From contig CM033726.1 of assembly GCA_019671005.1 (NCBI GenBank), forward strand, positions 16,551,608-16,615,607: a stretch of 64,000 bases of DNA, in the 5' to 3' direction. This stretch comes from Hibiscus mutabilis (taxonomy: Eukaryota; Streptophyta; Magnoliopsida; Malvales; Malvaceae). Positions 46,055-55,639 of the stretch are shown piece by piece (the first letter of the stretch is position 1; each line of letters starts with the position of its first letter). The notes below the pieces were generated by a model. It saw only the letters and a program-made list of their open reading frames with translations. It was not told the origin of the DNA and ran no database searches. The position numbers and the translations under genes were made by a program.

Positions 46055-47332
46055 CTTACTGAAACAACCAGCTAGCAAGGCACTGTGAGGACGTTCTGTT
46101 CCAAGAAGGAGAAAAGTAAGTTCATCAACTACAACATAGAGAACCATATGTAACAAACATCATAGCGATTTCAATAATTAAAGATACATAATCATGATCG
46201 AAAATGAAATCAATACCTCTTCATCCTCAACTAAAGTTCTAAAAATGACATCAATCTCACAGGCAATGAATGGAAACCTAATCATAACAATTAACAAATC
46301 ATTTGGAAAGCAAAAAATTAATATCAGAAAGGTTACAAGGAAATGGAAAAGAAGTCTAGCTCCTGATTTATGAAAATGGCATACTTGAAGGCCCGTGTGC
46401 TGTCAGCATCCTCTAGAGGTTCTTCGACAGTATATCGCAACAACTGTTCAACTTTTGATCTATCTCGTAAACTGCATGTAAAAAATTAATACATGATGAG
46501 CATAAAAAAACATTCTCAATTATATTATACAAACATTGAGCCATTTTAGTTCTAGAAAATCTACTTTAAAGTCCAAAAAAATGGCACCGGACTAGAAAAT
46601 GATAGGAAAATAGAAGGAAAAGCACATGTATGTAGTGGCAAAATTACAAATTGATGAGTCGACTATTTAAGGCTTTGCACTCTTGGATTATTTCTTCCTC
46701 ATCAAGAAGCTCTTCCAAAGTATAGTTTTCCTTGTCTAATATCGTGTCCACCTACACAATAATATCACACTTAATGATAGTACCATAATACTAGCAAACA
46801 CATGATTAATAAACGAGTCAACAATATTCTTAGAATTGCCACAAGCAGTGAATGAACATCGACCTAAAAACCAAATCCAGCTTACAATATCTACAAAGCT
46901 TAGCAGATTTCTGGGAATTAAAATAAAGAGCAGTTATCATATAAGAAGATACTTTAGCTTCAAATAAAAGGAACTCAGGCCAATTGCTAACTCAAAAACT
47001 AGCTTAAAAATCAAAGTGAATTCATAGAATTGAACAATTAAAATTTCCGACGATGCCGACAAGTCTAAGTCACTGAAACTACTTTTATATGCCATTGATG
47101 AAAACAAAGTAGATTCCAAATCAAGTACTCTGTGCGAGAAGAAAGAATTCGAACCTAAATGAAAAATTAACTAGTTGATTACATGGAATAACTTAATACC
47201 GAATGAAAGGAATAAAATCAAAGTATCAAGCGAAGTTTAAAGAAATCAATAATTAAAGTATAAATAATTAAATAGCATAAAGATAAAAGCACTCACAGGA
47301 GAAGAGGCTAGAGGCGTGAGCTGCCAGAACAT
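46055..47332 (-). pseudogene. Captured 5' part of a SAPS-domain protein gene (SIT4/PP6 phosphatase-associated)
   Basis: Five exons with GT-AG introns are visible on the minus strand: 47332-47297, 46751-46648, 46471-46385, 46277-46217 and 46128-46055. They join in frame through exon 4. Recognisable family sequence: MFWQLTPLASSP, then DKENYTLEELLDEEEIIQEC, ALNSRLINF, LRDRSKVEQLLRYTVEEPLE, FPFIACEIDV, LVEDEE, LMNLLFSFLE and RPHSALLAGCFSK. SAPS proteins are regulatory partners of PP6-type phosphatases. This is the N-terminal start of the family only; the rest is absent. Exon 4 lacks a few residues after ACEI compared with the family, and exon 5 has lost one base at a CCAG. Introns show it was captured as DNA, not as mRNA. 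Sequence upstream of the ATG (to about 47650) may be the donor's leader or promoter. Confidence 0.92.
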
Positions 47333-47699
47333 GGTGAATAAGAGGGAAGATTGAGCAGAGAAGCTGAATAGATCTATAAACCCTTAAATAACCAGTGAAT
47401 CTAGGAATTGTCGAAGGGACCGCGAGATTCAAGGGTAGAAATGAAACGAAAATATATTATTAAAAAAAAGGTCCACTAAGCCTGAAGATCGATAAGCCCC
47501 AGAAAAATAAAAGTAGCAGTGATTGAGGATGAGGCTGAGGCGATGAAGAAAAGAGGCACTCCAAATTGGAACACGGCGAAGAGAGACGGCAAGGAACACG
47601 GCGAGGAGCACAGCAAAAACGAGCAGGAGCGCTACTAGGGATTTTATCACGATATTTGGGGATATTGGTGTGTCTGATATTGAGATATATAATCGATGG

Positions 47700-48060
47700 G
47701 CAAAACGAAGTGCTTTACCTGTTGCGGCGTTTGGAAAAAACGCTGATAAAACTATACCTATTGCGGCGTTTGTAATATAAAACGCCGCTAAAAGTAGACC
47801 TATTGCGGCGTTTGCAATATAAAACGGCGCTAAAAGTAGACCTATTGCGGCGTTTGCTAAAAATCGCCACCTATGCGGCGGCCACTTTAGAAATGGACCT
47901 TTTGCGGCGTTTTTATATGTTATTCTGTAGCGTCACTTATTTTAAAAACGCCACAAAGTTTGCCATTTTGTGGCAATTGTGCTGTAAACGCCGTGATAAG
48001 TACAATATTCGCGGCGTTTGCTTCAAAAACGCCACAAAAAGTACTGTTATATACCAAGTC
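47700..48060. repeat. CACTA right subterminal repeats
   Basis: 'ttgcggcgtttg' with 'aaaacgccgctaaaagtagacct' recurs about every 40-50 bp. The copies mirror those on the left side. Confidence 0.85.
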
Positions 48061-48073
48061 TGGTGCAGTGTCT

Positions 48074-48870
48074 TCAATCCATTTAGGTCCTAACGTCTCA
48101 CAAGACCGTTCACCGGCCGTAACCTTGCTCGTATAAGACTCTTTATTCTTCTATGTTGGCTCGACAAGTGATGAAAAGTCCATCACTAGGAACTCTATTC
48201 AAGTTCTTAACGAGTCGAGCTGAGCTACTTGATACCCGACTCGAAAAGCTCGCGAGATTTCGAAAATATAATATACTAATTTTTTTATTTTTTATAATTA
48301 AAAATTGAAATTCCTAAACTTAAAACCCTAAACATAAGTCTTAAACCCTAAAATCTAATCCTAAATTCTAAACTCAACCACCTAAACCTATAAACCCTAA
48401 AATTAACAAGCTTGAGTTTTACACGGCTTATGAATCAAAGTTTTTTTCTTGATAGGGCTTTAAATGAGACGTGACAAATAGCGAGCTACTCGAGTTCGAC
48501 ACGGTCAAATATCGGTCAACATTTGACTCGATTGGGCTCGAATCAAGCTCGAACTCGACTCGAGTTCTTAACTAGCCGAGTCGAGCTCAGATTTCTCAGG
48601 CATGTTAAAAATTACTCGAGCTCAACTCGGCTCGTTTACACCCCTAGCATGGATTTCAGAGTACGAATCCATCTCCCGAGTCTTATTCATCTTTGCACAC
48701 TGTTGATCTTCCACTGCAATCTAACACCGGCGTGACATCAACAACCGAAACTTACTCTAGTGGAAGACTCCCCGGGCTTTCATACGGCAACGGCCATCCA
48801 TCATTGGATGCGTTAGGCTTTTCGTCAGAGAACGACATGCGCTAGGGTTTCAGCAAATCCCTTGTAAAAA
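48074..48870 (-). pseudogene. 5' LINE scraps interrupted by another repeat
   Basis: Just right of the CACTA, the minus strand reads ERSCETLGPKWIED, which would run on into EEVVILDDN on the other side of the CACTA (45500-45535). This supports the CACTA having split one LINE frame. Further right, an ATG near 48836 opens MSFSDEKPNASNDGWPLPYE, which looks like a plant LINE ORF1 start. The part between (48150-48650) is the repeat described separately. Confidence 0.45.
48150..48650. repeat. Dispersed repeat with CTCGAG-rich ends and telomere-like core
   Basis: 'aagttcttaacgagtcgagctgagc' near 48200 recurs as 'gagttcttaactagccgagtcgagctc' near 48562. The middle (48310-48440) is a run of 'aaaccctaaa' and 'cctaaattctaaac', then 'acaagcttgagttttacacggcttatgaatcaaag', matching the structure at 39140-39300. 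The right end 'cgtttacacccctag' is typical of small hAT-like MITEs, but a matching left end is not clear. Confidence 0.5.
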
Positions 48871-49176
48871 TTAATTTATGTTAACTCACCATTAATATTT
48901 ATATATAAAATATTAAAAACATAAATTTTAAATACATGATACAAAATAATATAATTTACTTGTGAAGTTTAATTTGAATATATACATTTAAAAAGTTAAA
49001 ATTACATGTAAATGTAACTGTTACAAATCAAATATTACATATATATTAAAACAAATATCAAAAGATAAATAATATTTTCTTGATCCCGTTTATTTTGTCA
49101 CATGACTAATTCTTTATTTACTTTGGTTTTATAATTTATATTTAAAATTTTTTATTAACATTTTCAATAACATCAT
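48871..49176. other. AT-rich host stretch next to the Athila element
   Basis: No gene, repeat or motif is seen. The last five bases, ATCAT at 49172-49176, should be the target duplication of the Athila tandem, but the other side lies beyond the window. Confidence 0.5.
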
Positions 49177-50693
49177 TGTTGCGCGTAATAAGTGCTACGC
49201 AATTGTGCAAGTATACACGTCGCAAGTTATAGTATAAAAGATATCGTCTCCACAGGGATTGGTGCCACTTCAAGAATCTAGTCTCTTGCACTGTAAAAAG
49301 TAAAAACACAAGTGAAGGATTCTAGAAGTTTTAACTAATAACTAATCTAGAAAGCAATTAAGTAAAAGAAAAGATGAATTCGAATGAGAGAGATAGGCTA
49401 GGTTATCGTGAGTTGAGGTGTGATAGCCGATTGGATTGTCTTGGTAAAAGAGTGCACGGGCAACTCGGTTGCCGTGGCGACGATTTACACAACGGGTTGC
49501 CTTGGCAACTAATTGATGGTTGCTTGGGCGACTAGTTGGGCAACTACTTGGGCGATCGGGCAGCAACTTCAAGGTTCGCGGAGCGTTCTTCAATGGTTTC
49601 TTCTTATCCCTAAGTTGAAACTCTAGCTACTTGTGCATGCCTTGATAATACATCCTGCGTGAATCAAGGGTGAACAACAACCAATCTTGCGCTCCTCTTA
49701 GCCGTTGAAATCCTTAACTTATTCCTAAGCGGATTAATCTTCACCATCATTGGATTGAATAAAGATCATATTCATTCGTTTCTTGAATCTAACTCTCCCG
49801 ATATTAGATAAATGGATGAAATCACGAGATCCTCTCCTAATTCACTCGCAAACAATAATAAGAATCAAGAATGAATAAACCTTGAAATAGAAAAGTGCAA
49901 ACTCTTATTACCTAAACAAAAACCAATAGTTTCTCACAACCACAAAACACAATAACCATAGCCAAGTAAATTTAGTTCATGGCTAGGTTCCAAAGAAACA
50001 CGAGATAAACAATCCCTAGCATGAACCCAATCGAACAAGGAAGAAAAAGATGAAGCTTGTCGAAAATTCCTTGCCCTAGATGCTTGCCGAAAATTCCCCT
50101 TGCTTCCTCTCTTGGAGTTGTCGAAATTCCCTCTTGCTCTCCCTATTGATCTTGTCGAAATCTCCTTGGTATTTATAGGGCTAGGCCAAAGTCCTTCTTT
50201 GAGGAGGAGTTTGAGTTGGAATTAAATTATCTTTAAAGAATATAATTCTTTATTATAATTTTATTCCTATTAGAACTTCTCCTATCCTCTTGGAATTTAA
50301 TTCTTCTTTAATCTGCATGGCAATCAAATTCCTTTGGGCTTGGGCCTTGCTCCATGTCATCTTGGGCTTGTAAAATCATGAATTTCGACATCCCTATTGC
50401 TTTTAGTCTTTGTCGACAAATGCCATGGCAACTGGCTCGGCGTCTCCTTCATGCATTGCCCTGGCAACTAGCTCGGCATTGCTTTGGCAAGTGATCCTGC
50501 ACATACACACACAAAAACACACCAAAGCAGCATCTATTTCCACAAAAATCACCAAGTTATGTAATCAAGCTCAACGATTGAAGGAAACATGGATTAATGC
50601 ATGAATGGCTAACTATGCAACTAATATGAGCCTAAGTCTAACAATAATATGAGTAAAAAGGGTAAGAAAAATAGTACTTTTGAACACTTATCA
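49177..50693 (-). mobile_element. Athila-type 3' LTR (1517 bp)
   Basis: On the minus strand it runs from TGATAAGTG (50693) to CGCGCAACA (49177). The purine tract GTTTGGGGTG lies directly before it at 50694-50703. It is nearly identical to 57673-59191. Its first third matches the partial copy at 1-454. Confidence 0.95.
50168..50175 (-). promoter_or_regulatory. TATA box of the LTR promoter
   Basis: Minus strand CCCTATAAATACC is a canonical plant TATA box, about 520 bases into the LTR. Transcription would start some 25-35 bases further on, near 50140. Confidence 0.75.
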
Positions 50694-50976
50694 CACCCCA
50701 AACTCGAACTATTGCTTGTCCTCAAGCAATGCAAACTCATAATTACCGCCAAGACTTCAAATTTTCACAAACCGAGCTTTGAAATTGATTTCAATTCTCG
50801 AACCGGGGCACAAAGTATGATTGGCTTTTTATTTTTCGGAAAACTGAGGAGTTACTCGGAATCAAACTATAATGCTTGTGAGTGTGTGCAGAGTTGTGTG
50901 CAAGTTGATTTTCCGGATTCTATGCAAACAATAGGTTTTCAAATTACTTCATTGGGTTCTTTTTAACATGTTTTAA

Positions 50977-51164
50977 CTAGAGCCAATTTCGGGCACCTCT
51001 AGTGTTTTATTTTTAGTTTTCTTAAGTTAATTTAATCGACTAGAGCGGTTTGGGCACCTCTAGTTAAAAAAAAAAAAATTTAACGCCTCCTAGAGCCAGT
51101 TTCGGGCACCTCTAGTGATCAATTTTTTTTAGCATATGCTAGAGCCAATTTCGGGCACCTCTAG
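50977..51164 (-). repeat. Four 24-26 bp hairpin repeats (copy 1)
   Basis: CTAGAGcca(a/g)tttcgggcacCTCTAG occurs at 50977-51002, 51040-51063, 51090-51115 and 51139-51164. Each copy has CTAGAG/CTCTAG inverted ends and can fold on itself. They lie in the non-coding stretch between integrase and the 3' LTR. The rest of 50704-51944 holds A/T-rich sequence with an AATAAA-rich run (51880-51920) and no reading frame of note. Confidence 0.9.
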
Positions 51165-51944
51165 CATTCATCCAATTTTTATTCTAATACCCCAATTAGT
51201 TAATTATCAACCTAAGTTTACTAGAACTCCTTAAATCAATCAAACCACAACAGTGTTTCATCAAATTTAGCATCATAGTAAAATTCTAAGTTTTTCCATG
51301 GTTATCCTAGAATAAAAATTCTATCAATTAAGTGCATTGGTAAAGTCATCATTGAATATTCATCAAATCTAAGCAATTCTTGTTCCAATTAAAGGCATGG
51401 CAAGCAATTTATGTATCCTAAATGTAATGCTTAAGATTAATGTAACTAAACATGGTAATTACTAATAACAATCCCCCCCCAAACTCGAGTGAGGCATTGT
51501 CCTCAATGCATGCATAAAAATAACGAAAAATAACAATAAAAATAAAAATGCATACGAGGACTTACTCCGAGAGTTCGTCATCGTAGATGATTAGTTTCCT
51601 TCTAGTTGGCGTCTTGATTTTCTTGCTTGAATGCAATGGTTGTTTTCTTGTTGCCGGGATGTCTTTAGCTTTGGTTGCCGTGGCATCTTTGTGGGGTTGG
51701 TTGCCGTGGCATCAGCTTGTGCATGCATGAAGTAAGTTGTTGCCATGCATCTTCTTCATTGGTTGCGGGGCAAGGATCTTGGCAGTAAATTTCCTTAGCA
51801 TAGTAGTTGTGAGTCTTGTTGTGAAAAAGAAAATAAAGAAAACCTGAAAACTAAAGATAATGAAGAAAAAAATAAAATATCTCCTAGAAATAAAAATAAA
51901 AATAAAAATAAAAAGAAAAAGGAAATACTGAGAGGAGAGCATGC

Positions 51945-53200
51945 TCATGCATCTCCTAAGTTGACCACTTCCTTGTTACGTTCCACATGGGCACCATTGT
52001 AGTGCTTCAATCTTTGTCCATTAACTTTGAATTCATGGTTGTCAGAGATAGACTTGATTATCACAGCACCATGGGAGAATGGTTTGACGACTTCAAATGG
52101 TCCCGACCATCTTGATTTCAGCTTTCCCGGGAAAAGTTTTAGCCGAGAATTGAATAAGAGAACTAGTTGCCCTGGCGTGAATTGCCGTGGCAATAGTTTC
52201 TTGTCGTGCCATCGCTTTGTTTTCTCCTTGTAGATTCGTGCATTGTTATAGGCGAGTGCACGGAATTCTTCTATCTCATTGAGATCCATCAAGCGCTTTT
52301 GTCCGGCACTTTCCCAATCCATATTCACGGTCTTGATTGCCCAAAGACGCCTTGTGCTCGATTTCCACCGGTAGATGACATGTTTTACCATAGACAAGCC
52401 GGAAGGGGACATACCTAATGGTGTTTTGAATGCAGTGCGATATGCCCAAAGTCGTCATCTAGTCTTAATGACCAATCCTTCCTTGAGGATTTACAACTTT
52501 CTCGAGTATTCCCTTCAACTCCCGGTTGGAAATTTCGCTTGCCCGTTGGTTTGTGGGTGATATGCCGTGGCGATCTTGTGTGATATGCCAAGCGTTGCAA
52601 CATCTTGGCAATTAGTACATTGTCAAAATGCTTGCCCCCGTCGCTGATAATTGCTCTCGGCATCCCAAACCGTGTAAATATGTTTTTCTGCAGGAATCGT
52701 TGCACGGTCTTGGAATCGTCGTTGGGAACTGCAGCTGCCTCTACCCATTTAGACACATAGTCAACGGCGAGTAAGATGTAGAGGTTGCGAATGAAGATGG
52801 GAAAGGTCCCATAAAATCGATCCCCATACATCGAGCAGTTCCACCTCGATGATGTTCGGAGTGGCATCTCATGTCGTCTAGAGATATTGCCCGTCCCTCC
52901 GCAATGATCACATTGCTTGTAAAAGTCCTGGGCATCTTTGTACAATGTTGGCCAATACAAACCGGATTGCAAGACTTTGGCATGATGCGAGTTCCTCCAA
53001 AATGTCCTCGATAGGGTGAAGAATGGCATTGCCGAGTACATTCTGTTGCTCTTCTTCAGGGACACATCGGCGTATAACCTGATCTGCACATTGTTTAAAC
53101 AAAAGAGGCTCGTCCCAAAAGTAATGCTTAGCATCATGGCGGAACCGCTTCTTCCCTTGGTGAGTAATGCCATACGAAAAAATACCACAAACAAGGAAGT
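51945..53200 (-). pseudogene. Athila-type integrase, element 1
   Basis: The zinc-binding start is broken by frame changes but shows AKVLQSGLYWPTLYKDA, QCDHC and GNISRRHEMP. The core begins GIDFMGPFPSSF in the middle frame (first Asp) and continues AVDYVSKWVEAAAVPNDDSK and RAIISDGGKHFDN (second Asp). The Glu block is damaged here but readable in element 2 (SNRELKGILEKVV). The C-terminal part at 51945-52412 shows FTPGQLVLLFNSRLKLFPGK and LKSRWSGPFEVVKPFSHGAV. Integrase inserts the DNA copy; this one is frame-shifted. Confidence 0.9.
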
Positions 53201-53900
53201 TAACTAAATCTGCGTACCAGGGTATTGCCGAGGCATGTGCTGCCGTAGTGTTTGCTCCCAAAATTGCCGAGGCGTGTGCTTCCATGGTTGCCGAGGCGTC
53301 ATGGGCTGTCGAGGCGTCAAGGGTTGCCGAGGCGATTAGAATTTGTTCATCCGGGAATGCATCGCATATCTCTAGATCCGCATCCTCTTCCCTATTGCGT
53401 TCCAAACGTGATAAGTGATCGCCACTTGATTTTTGTTCCTTTCTTTCGTCCTTAATTTCAATATCAAATTCTTGTAAAAGTAATATCCAACGAATCAAAC
53501 GAGGTTTAGCATCCTTTTTAGCAAATAAGTATTTGATTGCCGAATGGTCCGTATGAACAATTACCTTTGTACCAATTAAATAGGATCAGAACTTGTCAAA
53601 TGCGAAAACTACAACTAGTAACTCTTTCTCCGTTGTTGTGTAATTCACTTGAGCATCGTTAAGAGTTTTACTAGCGTAGTTTATCACATGGAAGGTCTTA
53701 CCTGTGCGTTGGCCTATGACTGCTCCTACCGCGAAATCACTTGCATCACACATGAGCTCAAAAGGTAGCGTCCAAACTGGTGGAACAACAATGGGTGCGA
53801 GGCAAGCTTTTTCTTTAGGGTTTCAAATGCTTGAGTGCAAGAATCATCAAAATCGAAGACTTTATCCTGTTCAAGCAGATTACACAAAGGTTTAGTGATT
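53201..53900 (-). pseudogene. Athila-type RNase H and linker, element 1
   Basis: The minus strand encodes fragments of the RNase H order: a DASDFAVGA-like start near 53740, a stretch matching AFDKF near 53600, TDHSAIKYL-like sequence near 53540, then RWILLLQEFDIEIKDERKEQ and DHLSRLERN (53400-53498). The linker that follows (53220-53345) is stretched by repeated 'ttgccgaggcg' units that read as Ala-Ser-Ala-rich protein (DASATMEAHASAILGA). Several stops and frame changes are present. Confidence 0.8.
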
Positions 53901-54720
53901 TTAGAAAAATTATGAATGAACCTCCGTAAAAAAACCGCATGTCCGAGAAAACTTGAATTCCTTTAACCGAATTTGGTGGGGTAATCTCTCGATCACATCC
54001 ACCTTGGCTTTGTCTACTTCAATTCCCTTGGATGAAATCTTATGGCCGAGCACTATTCCTTCATCTACCATAAAGTGGCATTTCTCCCAATTGAGGACTA
54101 AATCCGTTTCTTCACATCTTGCTAACACCCTCTCTAAATTGCCGAGACAGCCGTCGAAGTCATTACAAAAACCGAAAAATCATCCATGAAGATCTCAAGG
54201 AAGTCTTCGACCATGTCCGAAAAAGAGTGCCATCATGCATCTTTGGAAAGTTGTTGCGGGGCGTTACACAATCCGAACGGCATCCTTGGAAGGCATAAGT
54301 ACCGTAGGGGCATGTGAAGGTTGTCTTTTCTTGATCTTCGGTGCTATGGCAATCTGATTGTAACTGAATAACCATCAAGAAAACAGTAAAAGGGTTTACC
54401 CGCAAGACGGTCAAGCATTTGATCAATAAAGGGTAATGGGAAGTGATCTTTCCTAGTGGCTTTGTTTAGCTTTCGATAGTCCATACAAACCCTCCAACCG
54501 GTCACATCTGGTTGGGATAAGTTCATTATTTTCATTGCTTACCACTTTGTTATACCTCCTTTTTTTCGCACACATTGTACGGACTTACCCACGTACTATC
54601 GGAGATAGGGTATATAATGCCGGCGTCAAGCCACTTGATGATTTCTTTCATTACAACCCCTTTCATGGCATGATTCAGTCTCCTCGGGCCTCAATTGAAG
54701 GTTTGTGATCATCTTCCAAC
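53901..54720 (-). pseudogene. Athila-type reverse transcriptase, element 1
   Basis: VCMDYRKLNKATRKDHFPLP and FIDQMLDRLAGKPFYCFLDG (54390-54500) carry the first catalytic Asp. Next come EKTTFTCPYGTYAF and, after a frame change, a degraded part that should hold the second Asp pair. That pair is readable in element 2 as IFMDDFSVFGNDFGG. Then ARCEETDLVLNWEKCHFMVD and GIVLGHKISSKGIEVDKAKV follow. The polymerase is Athila-like and broken by at least three frame changes. Confidence 0.9.
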
Positions 54721-54876
54721 AAGATCTTGTGCATGCACACCAGGGCTAATTCCCTTCAAGTCGGCAATTGTCCACCCTATTGCCTTTTTGTGTAGCTTCA
54801 ACATGTTGATCAGCTTCTTTTTTCTGCTCAGGCTGTAACTTAGAAGAAATAATTACAGGTAATGTATTATCGGTCC

Positions 54877-55639
54877 CTAAGTATACATATTTGATTGCTC
54901 TCGCAATTCTTTCAACTCAAGAATTGGTGGATTTTCGATAAAGGGTTTTTCGATCTTACCTTCCTTACCCGAGTAGTCCAGTGGTTCAAAGTATGTACCT
55001 GGTCGATTGACTAGCCAATTTGCCTCTTCTGGTTGTTCCTCATCGACCGGTTCTTCATACCCTCTCATGTTCCTCGTGTTCGGCAATGTAGTTCTTTGAG
55101 GCAACTAAATTCTTCATCGGTTAAACTCTGCCGTGGCATGAAGTAGTTGGCATTCTTCGGATCATCTGCATGCCTTAGTGTTTGGAACACATTTAGTTTT
55201 ACCTGCTGGTCATTCACCCTCATTGTGAGTTCTCCCTTTTCAACATCAATCAAAGTTCTCCCCTGCCGCTAGGAATGGTCTCCCGAGAATGATAGGTGCA
55301 TGCTCATCCGCTTCACAATCCAAAATAATAAAGTCGTGGGGAAAAATAAATTTATCAACTTTTACCAAGTATGTCCTCGATTTTTCCCTCCGGATGCACA
55401 TAGGATCTTTCGGCTACCTGTAGCATATGTTGTAGTAGGTCTTGCCTTCCCGATTCCTAGTTTTCGGAAACCGATTTAGGCATCAAGTTTATGCTAGCCC
55501 CTAGGTCGCATAGTGCTTTCCCGACATAGTGATTTCCAATAGAACAGGGTATTGTGAAACTTCCGGGATCCTTCAACTTGGGCGGCATACGATTGTGCAA
55601 CATTGCCATGCATCCCTCTGTTTGCGGCAATTGTTTCAA
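54877..55639 (-). pseudogene. Athila-type protease region, element 1
   Basis: GSFTIPCSIGNHYVGKALCD followed by LGASINLMPKSV (55457-55580) is the typical Athila/Tat protease, with D-L-G-A at the active site. Downstream come GELTMRVNDQQVKLNVFQTL (55150-55253) and an acidic spacer leading to RT (EEPVDEEQPEEANWLVNRPG). A stop and frame changes separate them. Confidence 0.85.

Larger units (their letters stand above)
45536..48070 (-). mobile_element. CACTA transposon carrying captured SAPS gene exons (Pack-CACTA)
   Basis: The left end reads CACTACAGCAAAAC. The inverted right end reads CACTGCACCAGAC, matching at most positions. TCT flanks both sides (45533-45535 and 48071-48073), the three-base target duplication expected of CACTA elements. 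Both ends carry many copies of 'gcggcgttt' and its complement, the subterminal repeats of this superfamily. No transposase is present; instead the interior is a piece of a host gene (46055-47332). The element sits inside LINE coding sequence, so it inserted after the LINE. Strand is given for the captured gene. Confidence 0.92.

Noticed and set aside
45536..48070. SAPS exons as a working host gene
   Set aside because: Only the first five exons are present, exon 5 is frame-shifted, and the piece sits exactly between CACTA ends with a TCT duplication.
50704..51944. Envelope-like gene after the Athila integrase
   Set aside because: No long minus-strand frame and no membrane segments in this stretch; it is A/T-rich and repeat-bearing.
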